From: Candidatus Harrisonbacteria bacterium CG10_big_fil_rev_8_21_14_0_10_49_15
Lineage (GTDB): Bacteria; Patescibacteriota; Minisyncoccia; UBA6257; 1-14-0-10-44-23
Assembly (NCBI GenBank): GCA_002773415.1
Contig: PFBD01000020.1
Coordinates: 89,667-142,911, forward strand
Direction: 5' to 3'
DNA length: 53,245 nt
Shown here: positions 25,024 through 33,690 of the stretch, in pieces
How the letters are laid out: every line of letters starts with the position of its first letter
How positions within the stretch are numbered: the stretch's first letter is position 1
Translations under genes and position numbers: made by a program
The notes under the pieces: model-generated
What the model was told of the DNA's origin: nothing
The model's input: only the letters and a program-made list of their open reading frames with translations
The model's database searches: none

Positions 25024-25124
25024 GGTAAGATACCAGGCGGTTTCAATGTGAGGCCGTTTTTGGTAGGGATCGATGTTCTTTTCGGGAAGGGAGGTGTCCA
25101 ATCCGACACCACAAGTTTTTCGTC

Positions 25125-25703
25125 GTGTTGATCGCCATGGTGGCGATCGTGTTCTCCGTTTTCTCCAACGACGCGGCGTTCGCCGGCAGAAAGGGCCGCG
25201 ACCGGCTCACGGGCGATGAGCTCGTGAGAATCGCCGGAGAGCGTCAGGCGGCGCGCGAGGCGGCGCGGATTCTGCGCCGGTCGGGCGAGGCAGTACCTCG
25301 CCGCGCCACGATCGCGTTCCACAATGCCGACACGGCGTGGAAGGTGATGGATGTCCAGATCTTCCGGGTCAACCGGAATGGCTGGGTCGCCAAGCGGCCG
25401 GTGCAGAGCTTCTCGGTGGAGCTCGCGCCCCGCGGCAGCTTCTCCTGGGACAGCGCCGACTTCGGCCGGCGCTACCTCGTGGTCGCGGCCTACGCCGAGA
25501 GCGGCGAGGAGATCCTCCGCCGCGCACACGTGCCCGTTCCAAACACAGGCGGGTACACCCTGGCTCTGCCGGGGGACGAGTGGGTGATGAGCATCCAAGC
25601 GATGCTCAACAACCTGCTGGTCCACCGAGCGACCAGCAAGGAGTCGGACCAGGACCTCGATCGCGAGATCGAGAACCTGAGGAGCCAGCTCCTCAAGGGC
25701 TGA
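25125..25703 (+). CDS. GC-rich secreted protein of unknown function (cassette 1)
   Basis: 192 residues from GTG 25125. This GTG has no ribosome binding site; GGGAGG at 25089-25094 points to an in-frame ATC at 25101, which would add eight residues 'IRHHKFFV' and give a signal peptide with a proper basic start. Hydrophobic core 'VLIAMVAIVFSVF', then AFA cleavage-like site. The mature part is Arg-rich with a beta-like middle ('ATIAFHNADTAWKVMDVQIF') and a helical end ('DQDLDREIENLRSQL'). I recognise no family. Base use is foreign: I count 45 G/C in the 60 bases at 25261-25320 against 27 in 60 in glyS (24301-24360). Confidence 0.7.
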   Translation: MLIAMVAIVFSVFSNDAAFAGRKGRDRLTGDELVRIAGERQAAREAARILRRSGEAVPRRATIAFHNADTAWKVMDVQIFRVNRNGWVAKRPVQSFSVELAPRGSFSWDSADFGRRYLVVAAYAESGEEILRRAHVPVPNTGGYTLALPGDEWVMSIQAMLNNLLVHRATSKESDQDLDREIENLRSQLLKG

Positions 25704-25767
25704 CGCCCTTCCGAGAAGAAATCGCCGACAGTCGGGAAACCCCGACCAGTCTGGCGACACGCAAGGT

Positions 25768-25808
25768 GGCCCCGGTTCGCACACGCGAATCGGGGTCGCT
25801 TTCTTTTT
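25768..25808 (+). terminator. Terminator of GC-rich cassette 1
   Basis: Stem CCCCGGTTCGC/GCGAATCGGGG with loop ACAC, then TTTCTTTTTC. A smaller hairpin GTCGGG/CCCGAC precedes it (25731-25746). Confidence 0.88.
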
Positions 25809-25916
25809 CAAAAAGAGAAAACTCTGCTATTGTATCCCTATTCATTCGTTGTTATTTTTTTGACGCCATTAGCATTATTACCTTGCAGCCCATTAGCATT
25901 ATCCGCTAATACTCCC

Positions 25917-27194
25917 ATGAAACAATCTTACAAAAAAACGACTTTGGAAAATGGCTTGCGGATTATCACTGTGCCTCAGCCGGGGAATTTGGCGACCACG
26001 GTATTAGTGCTGGTGGAGACCGGGTCTAAATATGAAACCAAAAACATCAGCGGCGTGGCTCACTTTTTAGAGCACATGTGTTTTAAGGGTACTGTGAAGC
26101 GGCCGAGCGCGCGGGTGATTAGTAGCGAGTTGGATGGATTGGGCGCGAGTTACAATGCTTTTACCAGTCAGGAGTATACCGGCTACTATGCTAAGGTGGA
26201 GAATCATAAAAATGGCAAGGCTTTGGAGTTGATTGCTGACTTGTATTTAAACCCTATCTTTGATGAAAAGGAGATTGAGACGGAAAAGGGCGTGGTCATT
26301 GAAGAGTTGAATATGTACGAGGACATGCCTCAGCGCAAGATCTACGACTACTTCATGCACTTGCTTTACGGCGATCAGCCGGCCGGTTGGGACATTGGTG
26401 GTGATCGGGAGATCTTGAAGAAGATGAAGCGGGAAGACTTTTTGAAGTTCCGCGGTGAGCATTATTTGCCGGAGCACACGACGCTGATTATTGCCGGTGG
26501 TTTTGATGAAGAGGCGCTTTTGAATTCTGCCACTGAGCTTTTCAAGAGCATGCCATCTGGGGGGAAGGGGCAGAAGTTGGCGGTGACTGAAAGTCAGAGC
26601 GAGCCGGCGCTGATGCTTAAGCATAAGGAGTCGGACCAGACGCATCTGCGCATCGGTTTTCGGGCTTTTAGCATGTTTGATAAGCGGCGTTACGCCGCTG
26701 AGGTGCTAGCGGATTTGCTTGGTGGCGGCATGAGCTCGCGGCTTTTTCACAAAGTGCGGGAAGATCTTGGCGCGGCTTATTATGTGGGCGCGGAGGCGGA
26801 CTTGTACACAGACCACGGTTATGTCGCCGCGTACGCCGGTGTGGAGCACTCTAAGTTAAAGACGGTTATTAGTGCGATGCTCACGGAGTTCAAGCGACTG
26901 CAGACTGAGCTGGTCCCTGATGAGGAGCTAGTCAGAACGAAGAGTCATTTGTCTGGGAATTTATTACTTGGGCTGGAGACCTCAAGCTCGCTGGCTGTGT
27001 TTTACGGTACGCAGGAGGTGTTGAAGCGGGAGGTGACTTCGCCGGAGGAGCTTTTAATCGGTATCAACGCAGTGACCGCGGAGGAGATTCAGGCGGTGGC
27101 AAAAGAGTTGTTTAAGTCGGAGAGCCTGAATATGGTGCTGATTGGCCCGCAAAAAGAAGAGGGCGAGTTTAAGGAGCTACTACGGAGTTTTTAA
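25917..27194 (+). CDS. M16-family zinc peptidase
   Basis: 425 residues from ATG 25917; a TTG far upstream would add a poorly supported N-terminus. Inverted zinc motif 'HFLEHMCFKG' (HxxEH) with the downstream Glu in 'ETEKGVVIEELNMYED'. The C-terminal half has the R/Y-type substrate motif region ('GGGMSSRLFHKVREDLGAAY'), as in the mitochondrial-processing-peptidase-like single-chain proteases. Substrate unknown; likely peptide or signal-peptide remnant degradation. Confidence 0.93.
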   Translation: MKQSYKKTTLENGLRIITVPQPGNLATTVLVLVETGSKYETKNISGVAHFLEHMCFKGTVKRPSARVISSELDGLGASYNAFTSQEYTGYYAKVENHKNGKALELIADLYLNPIFDEKEIETEKGVVIEELNMYEDMPQRKIYDYFMHLLYGDQPAGWDIGGDREILKKMKREDFLKFRGEHYLPEHTTLIIAGGFDEEALLNSATELFKSMPSGGKGQKLAVTESQSEPALMLKHKESDQTHLRIGFRAFSMFDKRRYAAEVLADLLGGGMSSRLFHKVREDLGAAYYVGAEADLYTDHGYVAAYAGVEHSKLKTVISAMLTEFKRLQTELVPDEELVRTKSHLSGNLLLGLETSSSLAVFYGTQEVLKREVTSPEELLIGINAVTAEEIQAVAKELFKSESLNMVLIGPQKEEGEFKELLRSF

Positions 27195-27215
27195 GGGAGC
27201 CGAGAATGAGAAGCG

Positions 27216-27244
27216 TTTACTTTATTCTCTGTAGCGCATAGAAT
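27216..27244 (+). promoter_or_regulatory. Promoter of the AI-2E exporter gene, leaderless
   Basis: TTTACT, 17-base spacer, TAGAAT; the -10 box is 7 bases before the ATG at 27252. Confidence 0.65.
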
Positions 27245-27251
27245 AAAGCAA

Positions 27252-28298
27252 ATGCCGTCTAAAGAAGAGTTGCAGATAAATATTACCTGGGGGGTGCTTT
27301 GGAAGGTTTTGGCCATGGGCGCTTTTGTGGCCATTCTTTTTGGCGCGCGGGATATTTTAATTGCGACTTTACTGGCAATAATTTTGTCTTCGGCACTTGA
27401 CCCGTTTGTGACTTACTTGGAGCGGCGGCGGATCCCGCGACTGCTGGGAACGTTGATGATTTATTTGTTGACGCTGCTGGCGCTAACACTGCTTATTTAC
27501 ATTATCTTGCCGGTGTTTTTGGTGGAGCTGAACTCTTTCATTCACAGTAGCGTGGATCTTAGTGGTTCGCTTAGTCAGTCACTTGGAGTAAACTTGTCTA
27601 TTTTTGAAACATTTACCGCGACCATCAACCAGTTTATTGCTGATCTTTCCGGTGGGACAACGACCTTTGTAGCACTGATGAGCCAGGTCTTGGGCGGAAT
27701 CGTGACCATGATTGTGATCGCGGTCATTTCTTTTTACTTGACAGTCGGGCGTGATGGAGTGGAGAGGTTTTTATTCACCGTACTGCCGCCGGCGTACCAG
27801 GTACCTGTTTTGAGCGTGTATGAACGGGTGCGGGAGAAGATAAGCTCTTGGTTTGCGGGCCAGCTGTTTATTAGTTTGATGGTTGGAATAGCGGTCTATA
27901 TCGGTTTGGCGATGCTGGGTGTGAAGTACGCGTTTATTTTGGCGATTACGGCGGCGGTGCTGGAGTTGGTGCCGTTTGTAGGACCTATTTTCTCCGGAAC
28001 TGTGGCTATTTTAATCGCACTTTCTAGCTCTGGCGTTACGGCATTTTATACGTTTATTTTGTTCTTGGTTATCCAGCAGTTGGAACAGCACTTCTTAGTG
28101 CCGGCGGTGAATAAATACACGACGGATTTAAATCCGGTGATTGTTATCTTAGCGCTTTTAATAGGTGGGAAAGTCTTTGGTATTCTGGGAGTTATCTTGG
28201 CGGTACCGGTCGCGGTCGCGGTTCAGGAGGTGATGCGCTACTGGGCGAACTCCCGGCGGAGCGAAGGTGAGCAACAAACCGTCAGCGAAGCCGCCTAG
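27252..28298 (+). CDS. AI-2E family transporter
   Basis: 348 residues, about 7-8 membrane helices. Family landmarks: 'ILSSALDPFVTYLERRRIPR' near the start, and at the C-terminal half 'VPFVGPIFSGTVAILIALSS' and 'GGKVFGILGVILAVPVAVAV'. COG0628 members export the AI-2 signal or act as Na+/H+ antiporters; the substrate here is unknown. It lies 57 bases behind the M16 gene and has its own promoter. Confidence 0.9.
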   Translation: MPSKEELQINITWGVLWKVLAMGAFVAILFGARDILIATLLAIILSSALDPFVTYLERRRIPRLLGTLMIYLLTLLALTLLIYIILPVFLVELNSFIHSSVDLSGSLSQSLGVNLSIFETFTATINQFIADLSGGTTTFVALMSQVLGGIVTMIVIAVISFYLTVGRDGVERFLFTVLPPAYQVPVLSVYERVREKISSWFAGQLFISLMVGIAVYIGLAMLGVKYAFILAITAAVLELVPFVGPIFSGTVAILIALSSSGVTAFYTFILFLVIQQLEQHFLVPAVNKYTTDLNPVIVILALLIGGKVFGILGVILAVPVAVAVQEVMRYWANSRRSEGEQQTVSEAA

Positions 28299-28337
28299 TC
28301 TCTACGCACTACGAACTAAGTACTAAGCACTAACTAT

Positions 28338-29777
28338 ATGAAATTTTATCTAACAGCAGCTATTCCATACGTAAACGCAAGGCCGCATATTGGTCATGCG
28401 CTGGAGTTTTTACAAGGAGACGTTATTGCCCGGTATCATCGCGGTCAGGGTGATGATACTTTTTATATCTCCGGAGCGGATGAAAATTCGCTTAAGGTGG
28501 TGCGGGCGGCGGATAGTGCGGGTGTGCCGGTCGCGGAGTATGCGGATCAAAACGCGGAGCAGTTTTTAGAGCTGATGAAGGCGTACAACATTGAGCTTGA
28601 CTGGTTTCAGCGCAGCAGTGATCCAAAGCATTACGCGGTCGCGCAAGATATGTGGCGGCGGGCGGAGACAAGAGGTGATATTTACAAGAAACAGTATACG
28701 GGGCTGTACTGCGTGGGTTGTGAGGCTTTTTATGATTCCAAGGAGTTGAATGAAGCTGGGCAGTGTCCACATCACCCGGGAAAAGCGATTGAGGAGGTGA
28801 CAGAGGAGAACTACTTTTTCCGACTTTCTAAATATCAGGACGAGCTTGTTGAGCTGATTGAGAGCGATAAGTATCTTATCCGTCCGCAGGGTCGGAAGAA
28901 CGAGGCACTGGCGTTTATCAAACAGGGGCTGCAGGATTTTAGTATCTCGCGCTCAAAAGAGCGAGCGCGCGGTTGGGGCGTGCCGGTACCTGGAGATGAT
29001 AGCCAAATAATGTACGTTTGGTTTGATGCGTTGAATGTGTACCGAAGCGCGGCGCCGGACCGCTGGCCCGCGAACTTGCATATTATTGGTAAGGATATTT
29101 TGCGCTTTCACGCGGTTTATTGGCCGGCGATGCTTTTATCCGCCGAGTTGTCGTTACCAAAGGAGCTTTTTGTGCACGGTTTTATTACGGTGGACGGAGC
29201 GAAGATGAGTAAGTCTGTTGGTAATACTGTGGATCCGCTGGCACTAGTTGAGGAGTATGGTACGGATGCGGTTCGTTATTATCTACTGCGGGAGATTCCG
29301 TCTGACAGCGACGGGGACTTTAGTGAGGATAAGTTTAAGCTTCGGTATAATGCGGACTTAGCTAATGGAGTTGGAAACTACACCTCTCGGGTTTTAACTC
29401 TGGCGGAAAAGCTTCCAGGGTTGTTGCCGGCTCCGGAAGAAGAGCCGGCGCGGCTGATAGCGGCGGCGCGTGAGGCGGTGTTTGCTAAGATAGAGGAGCG
29501 GAAGTTTCACGAGGCGCTGGCAGAGCTGTGGCGGTTGGTTAGTTACGGCGACGGCTATATTAACGAGCACAAGCCATGGGAGTTGAAAGACGAGGACTCG
29601 CAGAAGATTTTGGTGCTTTCAAATTGTTTGTATGTATTAGCCGGTGTTGGTGAGTTACTAGAAATATTTTTGCCGGAGACAGCAGGGCGAATAGCGAAGC
29701 GCTTAAAACGAAATAAAAAAGGCGCTATCACTAGCGCGAGTAAGTCTTCTAAACCTTTGTTCGCAAGATTAGGCTAA
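28338..29777 (+). CDS. metG: Methionyl-tRNA synthetase
   Basis: 479 residues, class I. HIGH-type motif 'NARPHIGHALEFLQGDV', zinc knuckle 'CVGCEAF...CPHHPG' in one half, KMSKS motif 'GAKMSKSVGNTVDPL', anticodon helix region 'HKPWELKDEDSQKILVLSN'. It lacks a C-terminal tRNA-binding (EMAP-like) domain and ends in a short basic tail. The leader contains the dispersed word ACTAAGTACTAAGCACTAA. Confidence 0.96.
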   Translation: MKFYLTAAIPYVNARPHIGHALEFLQGDVIARYHRGQGDDTFYISGADENSLKVVRAADSAGVPVAEYADQNAEQFLELMKAYNIELDWFQRSSDPKHYAVAQDMWRRAETRGDIYKKQYTGLYCVGCEAFYDSKELNEAGQCPHHPGKAIEEVTEENYFFRLSKYQDELVELIESDKYLIRPQGRKNEALAFIKQGLQDFSISRSKERARGWGVPVPGDDSQIMYVWFDALNVYRSAAPDRWPANLHIIGKDILRFHAVYWPAMLLSAELSLPKELFVHGFITVDGAKMSKSVGNTVDPLALVEEYGTDAVRYYLLREIPSDSDGDFSEDKFKLRYNADLANGVGNYTSRVLTLAEKLPGLLPAPEEEPARLIAAAREAVFAKIEERKFHEALAELWRLVSYGDGYINEHKPWELKDEDSQKILVLSNCLYVLAGVGELLEIFLPETAGRIAKRLKRNKKGAITSASKSSKPLFARLG

Positions 29778-29801
29778 AGAGAAGAGTTCCTAGAAATGTT
29801 T

Positions 29802-29940
29802 GCGGGCCCCAAGCGCAAGCGCGAGGGGCCCGTGGATGCTGCAAGGGCAACATCCGGGAGGAGAGCGGGGAGTAGCCGGGGGAGCGACGCACTGGGAAGT
29901 GATGGGAAGGGAGGGGAGTGTGGCACTCGCAACCCCCGGC
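29802..29940 (+). ncRNA. Candidate structured RNA between metG and tatD
   Basis: A GC-rich, non-coding block with several stems: CGGGCCCC/GGGGCCCG (29803-29810 with 29825-29832), GGATG/CATCC (29834-29838 with 29851-29855), and a long-range AGCCGGGGG/CCCCCGGCT stem (29874-29882 with 29933-29941). A G-quadruplex pattern, four G runs with loops of 7, 2 and 1, lies inside the last stem (29894-29916). It does not match tRNA, tmRNA or RNase P as far as I can see. It ends before the tatD promoter. It could be a trans-acting RNA or the leader of an unidentified unit. Strand is uncertain. Confidence 0.45.
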
Positions 29941-30016
29941 TTATTCCATTTGTTTGTCTGGACTAAAATTAGCATATCTCTGGGGCGTAAGTCAAGGTTG
30001 GCAGGAATTACAAGGG

Positions 30017-30045
30017 TTGCTGAAATACCGAGAAACTCGTATTCT
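30017..30045 (+). promoter_or_regulatory. Promoter of tatD, leaderless
   Basis: TTGCTG, 17-base spacer, TATTCT; the -10 box is 6 bases before the ATG at 30052. Confidence 0.65.
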
Positions 30046-30051
30046 ATTGCT

Positions 30052-30909
30052 ATGCGGTTTTTTGATGCTCATACACACATTCACTTTGCGGCCTTTGCAG
30101 AAGATTCGGCCGAGGTTATTCAGCGTGCCTTGGACGCCGGAGTTTGGATGCTGACTGTGGGTACGCAACGCGACACATCCAAAAGTGCGGTGGAGATTGC
30201 GAATCAGTATACAGAAGGGGTGTACGCGGCTATCGGGTTGCACCCGGTGCATACGACGGAGTCGTATCATGACGAAAAGGAGCTGGGCGGCGGCGAGGCG
30301 GCGAAGGCGTTTGTCAGCCGTGGGGAGGAGTTTGATTTTGAATATTACTTAGAGCTGGCACGTGACCCTAAAGTGGTGGCGATTGGGGAGTGTGGGCTGG
30401 ACTACTACAGACCCGCGAATTACGAATTTGATACGAAAGTACGAATAAGGCAAATTGAGGTTTTCAAAAAACATATTCAGATTGCTCAAGAAGCCGGCAA
30501 AGCCCTGATGGTGCACTGTCGGCCGACCAAGGGAACAGAGAATGCTTACGAAGATTTGCATGAGCTTTTGGAGGAGATGAAGCCGACGGTGCCGATTGTT
30601 ATCCACTTTTATGTGGGAGGTCCGGTGCTCACCAAGAAGTTTGTGGATGCCGGTTATCACTTCACTCTTGGCGGCGTGATCACGTTTGCCCGCGATTATG
30701 ATGAGTCTATCGCGCTAATACCGCTAGACCGGATCTTGAGCGAGACAGACGCGCCATACGTTGCGCCAGAGCCGTATCGGGGTAAGCGAAACGAGCCGCT
30801 GTATATTCCGGCGATCGTCAGGAAGTTGGCAGAGCTTAAGGGGGTGAGTTATGATGAGATGGCGCAGATAACCTTTGAAAATGCCACTCGCATTTTCAAA
30901 ATGAAATAA
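30052..30909 (+). CDS. tatD: TatD-family metal-dependent DNase
   Basis: 285 residues from ATG 30052. The longer open frame upstream runs through the structured RNA and is not coding. TIM-barrel hydrolase: 'FDAHTHIHFAAF' (HxH metal ligands), 'AIGECGLDYYRP' (Glu ligand), 'ALMVHCRP' and 'VIHFYVGG' (His ligands), 'ILSETDAPYVAP' (Asp ligand). Between about 73 and 105 there is a longer loop (HDEKELGGGEAAKAFVSRGE). Family members degrade DNA 3' ends; the cellular role here is not shown. Confidence 0.93.
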   Translation: MRFFDAHTHIHFAAFAEDSAEVIQRALDAGVWMLTVGTQRDTSKSAVEIANQYTEGVYAAIGLHPVHTTESYHDEKELGGGEAAKAFVSRGEEFDFEYYLELARDPKVVAIGECGLDYYRPANYEFDTKVRIRQIEVFKKHIQIAQEAGKALMVHCRPTKGTENAYEDLHELLEEMKPTVPIVIHFYVGGPVLTKKFVDAGYHFTLGGVITFARDYDESIALIPLDRILSETDAPYVAPEPYRGKRNEPLYIPAIVRKLAELKGVSYDEMAQITFENATRIFKMK

Positions 30910-31038
30910 TTTCCAATTTCCAATTTCCAAACAATTTCCAATTTTTTAATTTTCAATGTTTAAAAAATTCTCTCATTAATCCATTGTTTGAACCTGCCTG
31001 CCGGCAGGCAGGAATTGAAAATTCGTAAATTGAAAATT
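30910..31038. repeat. AT-rich dispersed repeat upstream of leuS
   Basis: AATTTCCAATTTCC arm, AATGTTTAAAAAATT core, ATTGAAAATTCGTAAATTG arm ending at the leuS ATG. One 20-bp GC palindrome (30993-31012). Same family as 8064-8229 and 45004-45125. Confidence 0.8.
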
Positions 31039-33528
31039 ATGACCAGATATAATCCCAAAGAAATAGAACCTAAATGGCAGGCCGCTTGGGAGCAGAGTGG
31101 CATCTATAAAGCTGAAGACCAAGGCGAGAAGCCGAAGTGGTATTCGCTAATAGAGTTTCCGTATCCTTCGGGTGCCGGCTTGCATACGGGGCACATTCGC
31201 AGCAACACAGCGCTGGATATTGTCAGTCGGAAGCGGCGGATGCAGGGCTTTAATGTGCTCTACCCGATTGGGTGGGATGCGTTTGGTTTGCCAACCGAGA
31301 ATTTTGCTATTAAGACTGGCCGGCCGCCGCAGGAGGTTACAAAGGAAAATACCGATACGTTTAGGCGGCAGCTGAAGTCGCTTGGTTACTCTTTTGACTG
31401 GAGCCGGGAGGTGGATACAACAGACCCGAACTATTACAAGTGGACGCAGTGGTTGTTTTTGCAGTTTTTTAAAGAAGGGTTGGCGTATAAAGACAAAATA
31501 AACATCAACTGGTGTCCGAAGTGCAAAATTGGTCTGGCGAACGAGGAGGTGGAGCAGGGGTCTTGTGAGCGTTGTGGGGGGCCGGTTGAGGCTCGGGAAA
31601 AAGAGCAGTGGATTTTGAAGATGACGGAGTACGCGGATAAGCTTTTGGATGGTCTTGATGGCGTTGATTTTTTGCCGGAGATAAAAACACAACAGCGTAA
31701 TTGGATAGGCCGTTCAGAGGGTGCGGAAATCAACTTTCCGCTTTCTCCCTTTTCTAAAGGGAGTACGCCGCAGGCGGGAGGGATTTCTTCCATCAAAGTC
31801 TTCACCACCCGCCCCGACACTATCTACGGCGCGACGTTTATTGCCCTAGCTCCGAATCACTCTGCAATTGGAAATTGGAAATTGGAAATTGGAAATTATC
31901 CCGAAGTAAAAGTATTTATTGAAAAAGCAAAAGAGGAAGCCGAAGGCCAGCGTAATGCCGATAAAGCGGGGATTTGTCTGCAAGGGATAACTGCTCTTAA
32001 TCCGGCTACGGGTGAAGAGATTCCTGTTTGGGTAGTTAATTATGTGTTGGGTGATGTTGGCACGGGCGCGATTATGGCTGTGCCTCAACATGACGAGCGG
32101 GATCGAGAGTTCGCGGAGAAATACAATCTGCCTATTCTTGATAAACCACTGGCATCGTGGGAAGAGGTGTTGGAGAAAACCGGGGGCAAAAAAGTTGTTC
32201 GCTACAAGCTGAGGGACTGGGTATTTAGTCGTCAGAGGTATTGGGGAGAACCGATCCCGCTGGTTTTTTGCGCAAATTGCGCCAAAGAACCAGGGGAAAA
32301 TTCTAAGCACGAAGCACGAAATTCTAAGCAAATTCAAAATTCCAAAGTCCAAACAGAAAACAAATATTCGGATTTAAATTATGGATGGGTGGCGGTGCCG
32401 GATGAGCAGTTGCCGGTGGAGCTGCCACGTGTTGAGAAGTATCAGCCAACAGATACCGGAGAGTCGCCGTTAGCCGGTATTACGGAGTGGGTGAACACAG
32501 CTTGCCCAAGTTGTGGCGGTCCGGCTACGCGCGAGACAGATGTGATGCCGAACTGGGCCGGTTCTAGCTGGTACTTTATCAGCTACTGCATAGCTGAAAA
32601 TCTCAAATCTCAAGCACCAAGCATCAAACAATTCACAAGTCCCGAATTCCAAAACAAGCTCAAGTATTGGCTGCCGATAGATTGGTACAACGGTGGCATG
32701 GAGCACTCAACCCGTCACTTGCTGTATGCGCGTTTTTGGATGCAGTTTTTGCATGACCAAGGGTTAGTGCCGGTGGCCGAGCCGTTTGCAAAACGAACCG
32801 CGCAAGGTATGGTCTTGGCGGCAGATGGTAAGAAGATGAGTAAGTCCTTGGGGAATGTGGTTAACCCGGACGAGCTGGTGAATGAGTTTGGCGCGGACGC
32901 GGTCCGACTGTACGAGATGTTTATGGGGCCGTTTGACCAAGCTATTGCCTGGGCGGAGCGTGGTATTTTAGGTCCGTGGCGGTTTTTAGAGAAGGTTTGG
33001 AATATAGGCAGTCGCGTGCATTTCTTAGAAGAGCGCGTGGAGACGCTTCCGGAGGTAAAGAGAAAGCTACACCAAACCATTAAGAAAGTATCTGAGGATA
33101 TTGAGGGGTTGAGTATGAATACGGCGGTGAGCACGATGATGGAGTTTGTGAATATGGCGCCGGGCAAAATTAGTAAAGCTGATTGGCAGTTGTTGCTGCG
33201 CATCTTGGCTCCGTTCGCGCCACACATCACCGAGGAGTTGTACCAACTCCTCGGAAATTCTAAGCACGAAGTACTAAATTCTAAAGGCCAGTCAATTCAT
33301 TCTCAGCCATGGCCGGAGTATGATGAGGCCCTACTAGTTGAAGAGAAGTTTGAGCTGGTTATTCAGGTAAATGGAAAAGTGCGGGCGACAGTGTCGGCAC
33401 AAAAAGGGATTAGTCAGGCACAGGCAGAGGAGATGGCAAAGCCAGCGGTGAGTAAGTGGCTAGAGGAGGGCGAGGTTAAGAAGATCGTATTTGTAGCTGA
33501 TCGACTGATTAACTTCATTGTCTCCTAA
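31039..33528 (+). CDS. leuS: Leucyl-tRNA synthetase with repeat-derived insertions
   Basis: 829 residues from ATG 31039; an upstream in-frame ATG (30988) starts inside the repeat and would add 'NLPAGRQELKI'. Class I: HIGH motif 'PYPSGAGLHTGHIRSN', zinc cysteines 'CPKCKIGLANEEVEQG', editing-domain threonine-rich 'VFTTRPDTIYGATF', KMSKS 'GKKMSKSLGNVVNPD', C-terminal 'FELVIQVNGKVRATV'. At least five loops carry peptides written by dispersed repeats: 'SPFSKGSTPQAGGIS', 'IGNWKLEIGNY', 'NSKHEARNSKQIQNSK', 'AENLKSQAPSIKQFTS' and 'GNSKHEVLNSKGQS'. All core motifs are intact, so it should be active. Confidence 0.96.
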   Translation: MTRYNPKEIEPKWQAAWEQSGIYKAEDQGEKPKWYSLIEFPYPSGAGLHTGHIRSNTALDIVSRKRRMQGFNVLYPIGWDAFGLPTENFAIKTGRPPQEVTKENTDTFRRQLKSLGYSFDWSREVDTTDPNYYKWTQWLFLQFFKEGLAYKDKININWCPKCKIGLANEEVEQGSCERCGGPVEAREKEQWILKMTEYADKLLDGLDGVDFLPEIKTQQRNWIGRSEGAEINFPLSPFSKGSTPQAGGISSIKVFTTRPDTIYGATFIALAPNHSAIGNWKLEIGNYPEVKVFIEKAKEEAEGQRNADKAGICLQGITALNPATGEEIPVWVVNYVLGDVGTGAIMAVPQHDERDREFAEKYNLPILDKPLASWEEVLEKTGGKKVVRYKLRDWVFSRQRYWGEPIPLVFCANCAKEPGENSKHEARNSKQIQNSKVQTENKYSDLNYGWVAVPDEQLPVELPRVEKYQPTDTGESPLAGITEWVNTACPSCGGPATRETDVMPNWAGSSWYFISYCIAENLKSQAPSIKQFTSPEFQNKLKYWLPIDWYNGGMEHSTRHLLYARFWMQFLHDQGLVPVAEPFAKRTAQGMVLAADGKKMSKSLGNVVNPDELVNEFGADAVRLYEMFMGPFDQAIAWAERGILGPWRFLEKVWNIGSRVHFLEERVETLPEVKRKLHQTIKKVSEDIEGLSMNTAVSTMMEFVNMAPGKISKADWQLLLRILAPFAPHITEELYQLLGNSKHEVLNSKGQSIHSQPWPEYDEALLVEEKFELVIQVNGKVRATVSAQKGISQAQAEEMAKPAVSKWLEEGEVKKIVFVADRLINFIVS
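31743..31789. repeat. 47-bp dispersed repeat inside leuS
   Basis: Matches 50779-50825 at 44 of 47 bases by hand alignment, starting TTCTCCCTTTTCTAAAGGGA. In leuS it is read in frame at the start of the editing domain. Confidence 0.88.
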
Positions 33529-33570
33529 CCCTGAAATGAGTATATTTTAGGGTACTTTTGGTATAAAAAA

Positions 33571-33607
33571 CATGTTCTTGACAGATATGGCAAGAACATG
33601 CTATAAT
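33571..33607 (+). promoter_or_regulatory. Promoter and inverted-repeat operator of GC-rich cassette 2
   Basis: TTGACA (33578-33583), 18-base spacer, TATAAT (33602-33607). A perfect 10-bp inverted repeat, CATGTTCTTG (33571-33580) and CAAGAACATG (33591-33600), covers the -35 box and the spacer. Confidence 0.8.
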
Positions 33608-33690
33608 AAAAGGTAGAACCGAGCTCTAGTCACTGTGACCAGAGCCGGAGACAGATGAGAGTTTCAGGCCGTTCCCAAGGAGGTGATGGC

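Noticed and set aside
25017-25811. 264-codon antisense frame over cassette 1
   Set aside because: Runs through the promoter and terminator of the plus-strand gene; no start signals.
29840-29870. SRP RNA (ffs)
   Set aside because: TCCGGGAGGA resembles the tetraloop stem, but the invariant AGCAG side and a closing long hairpin are missing.
29800-30051. N-terminal extension of TatD
   Set aside because: The region is a structured GC-rich block and the family start fits ATG 30052 with its own promoter.
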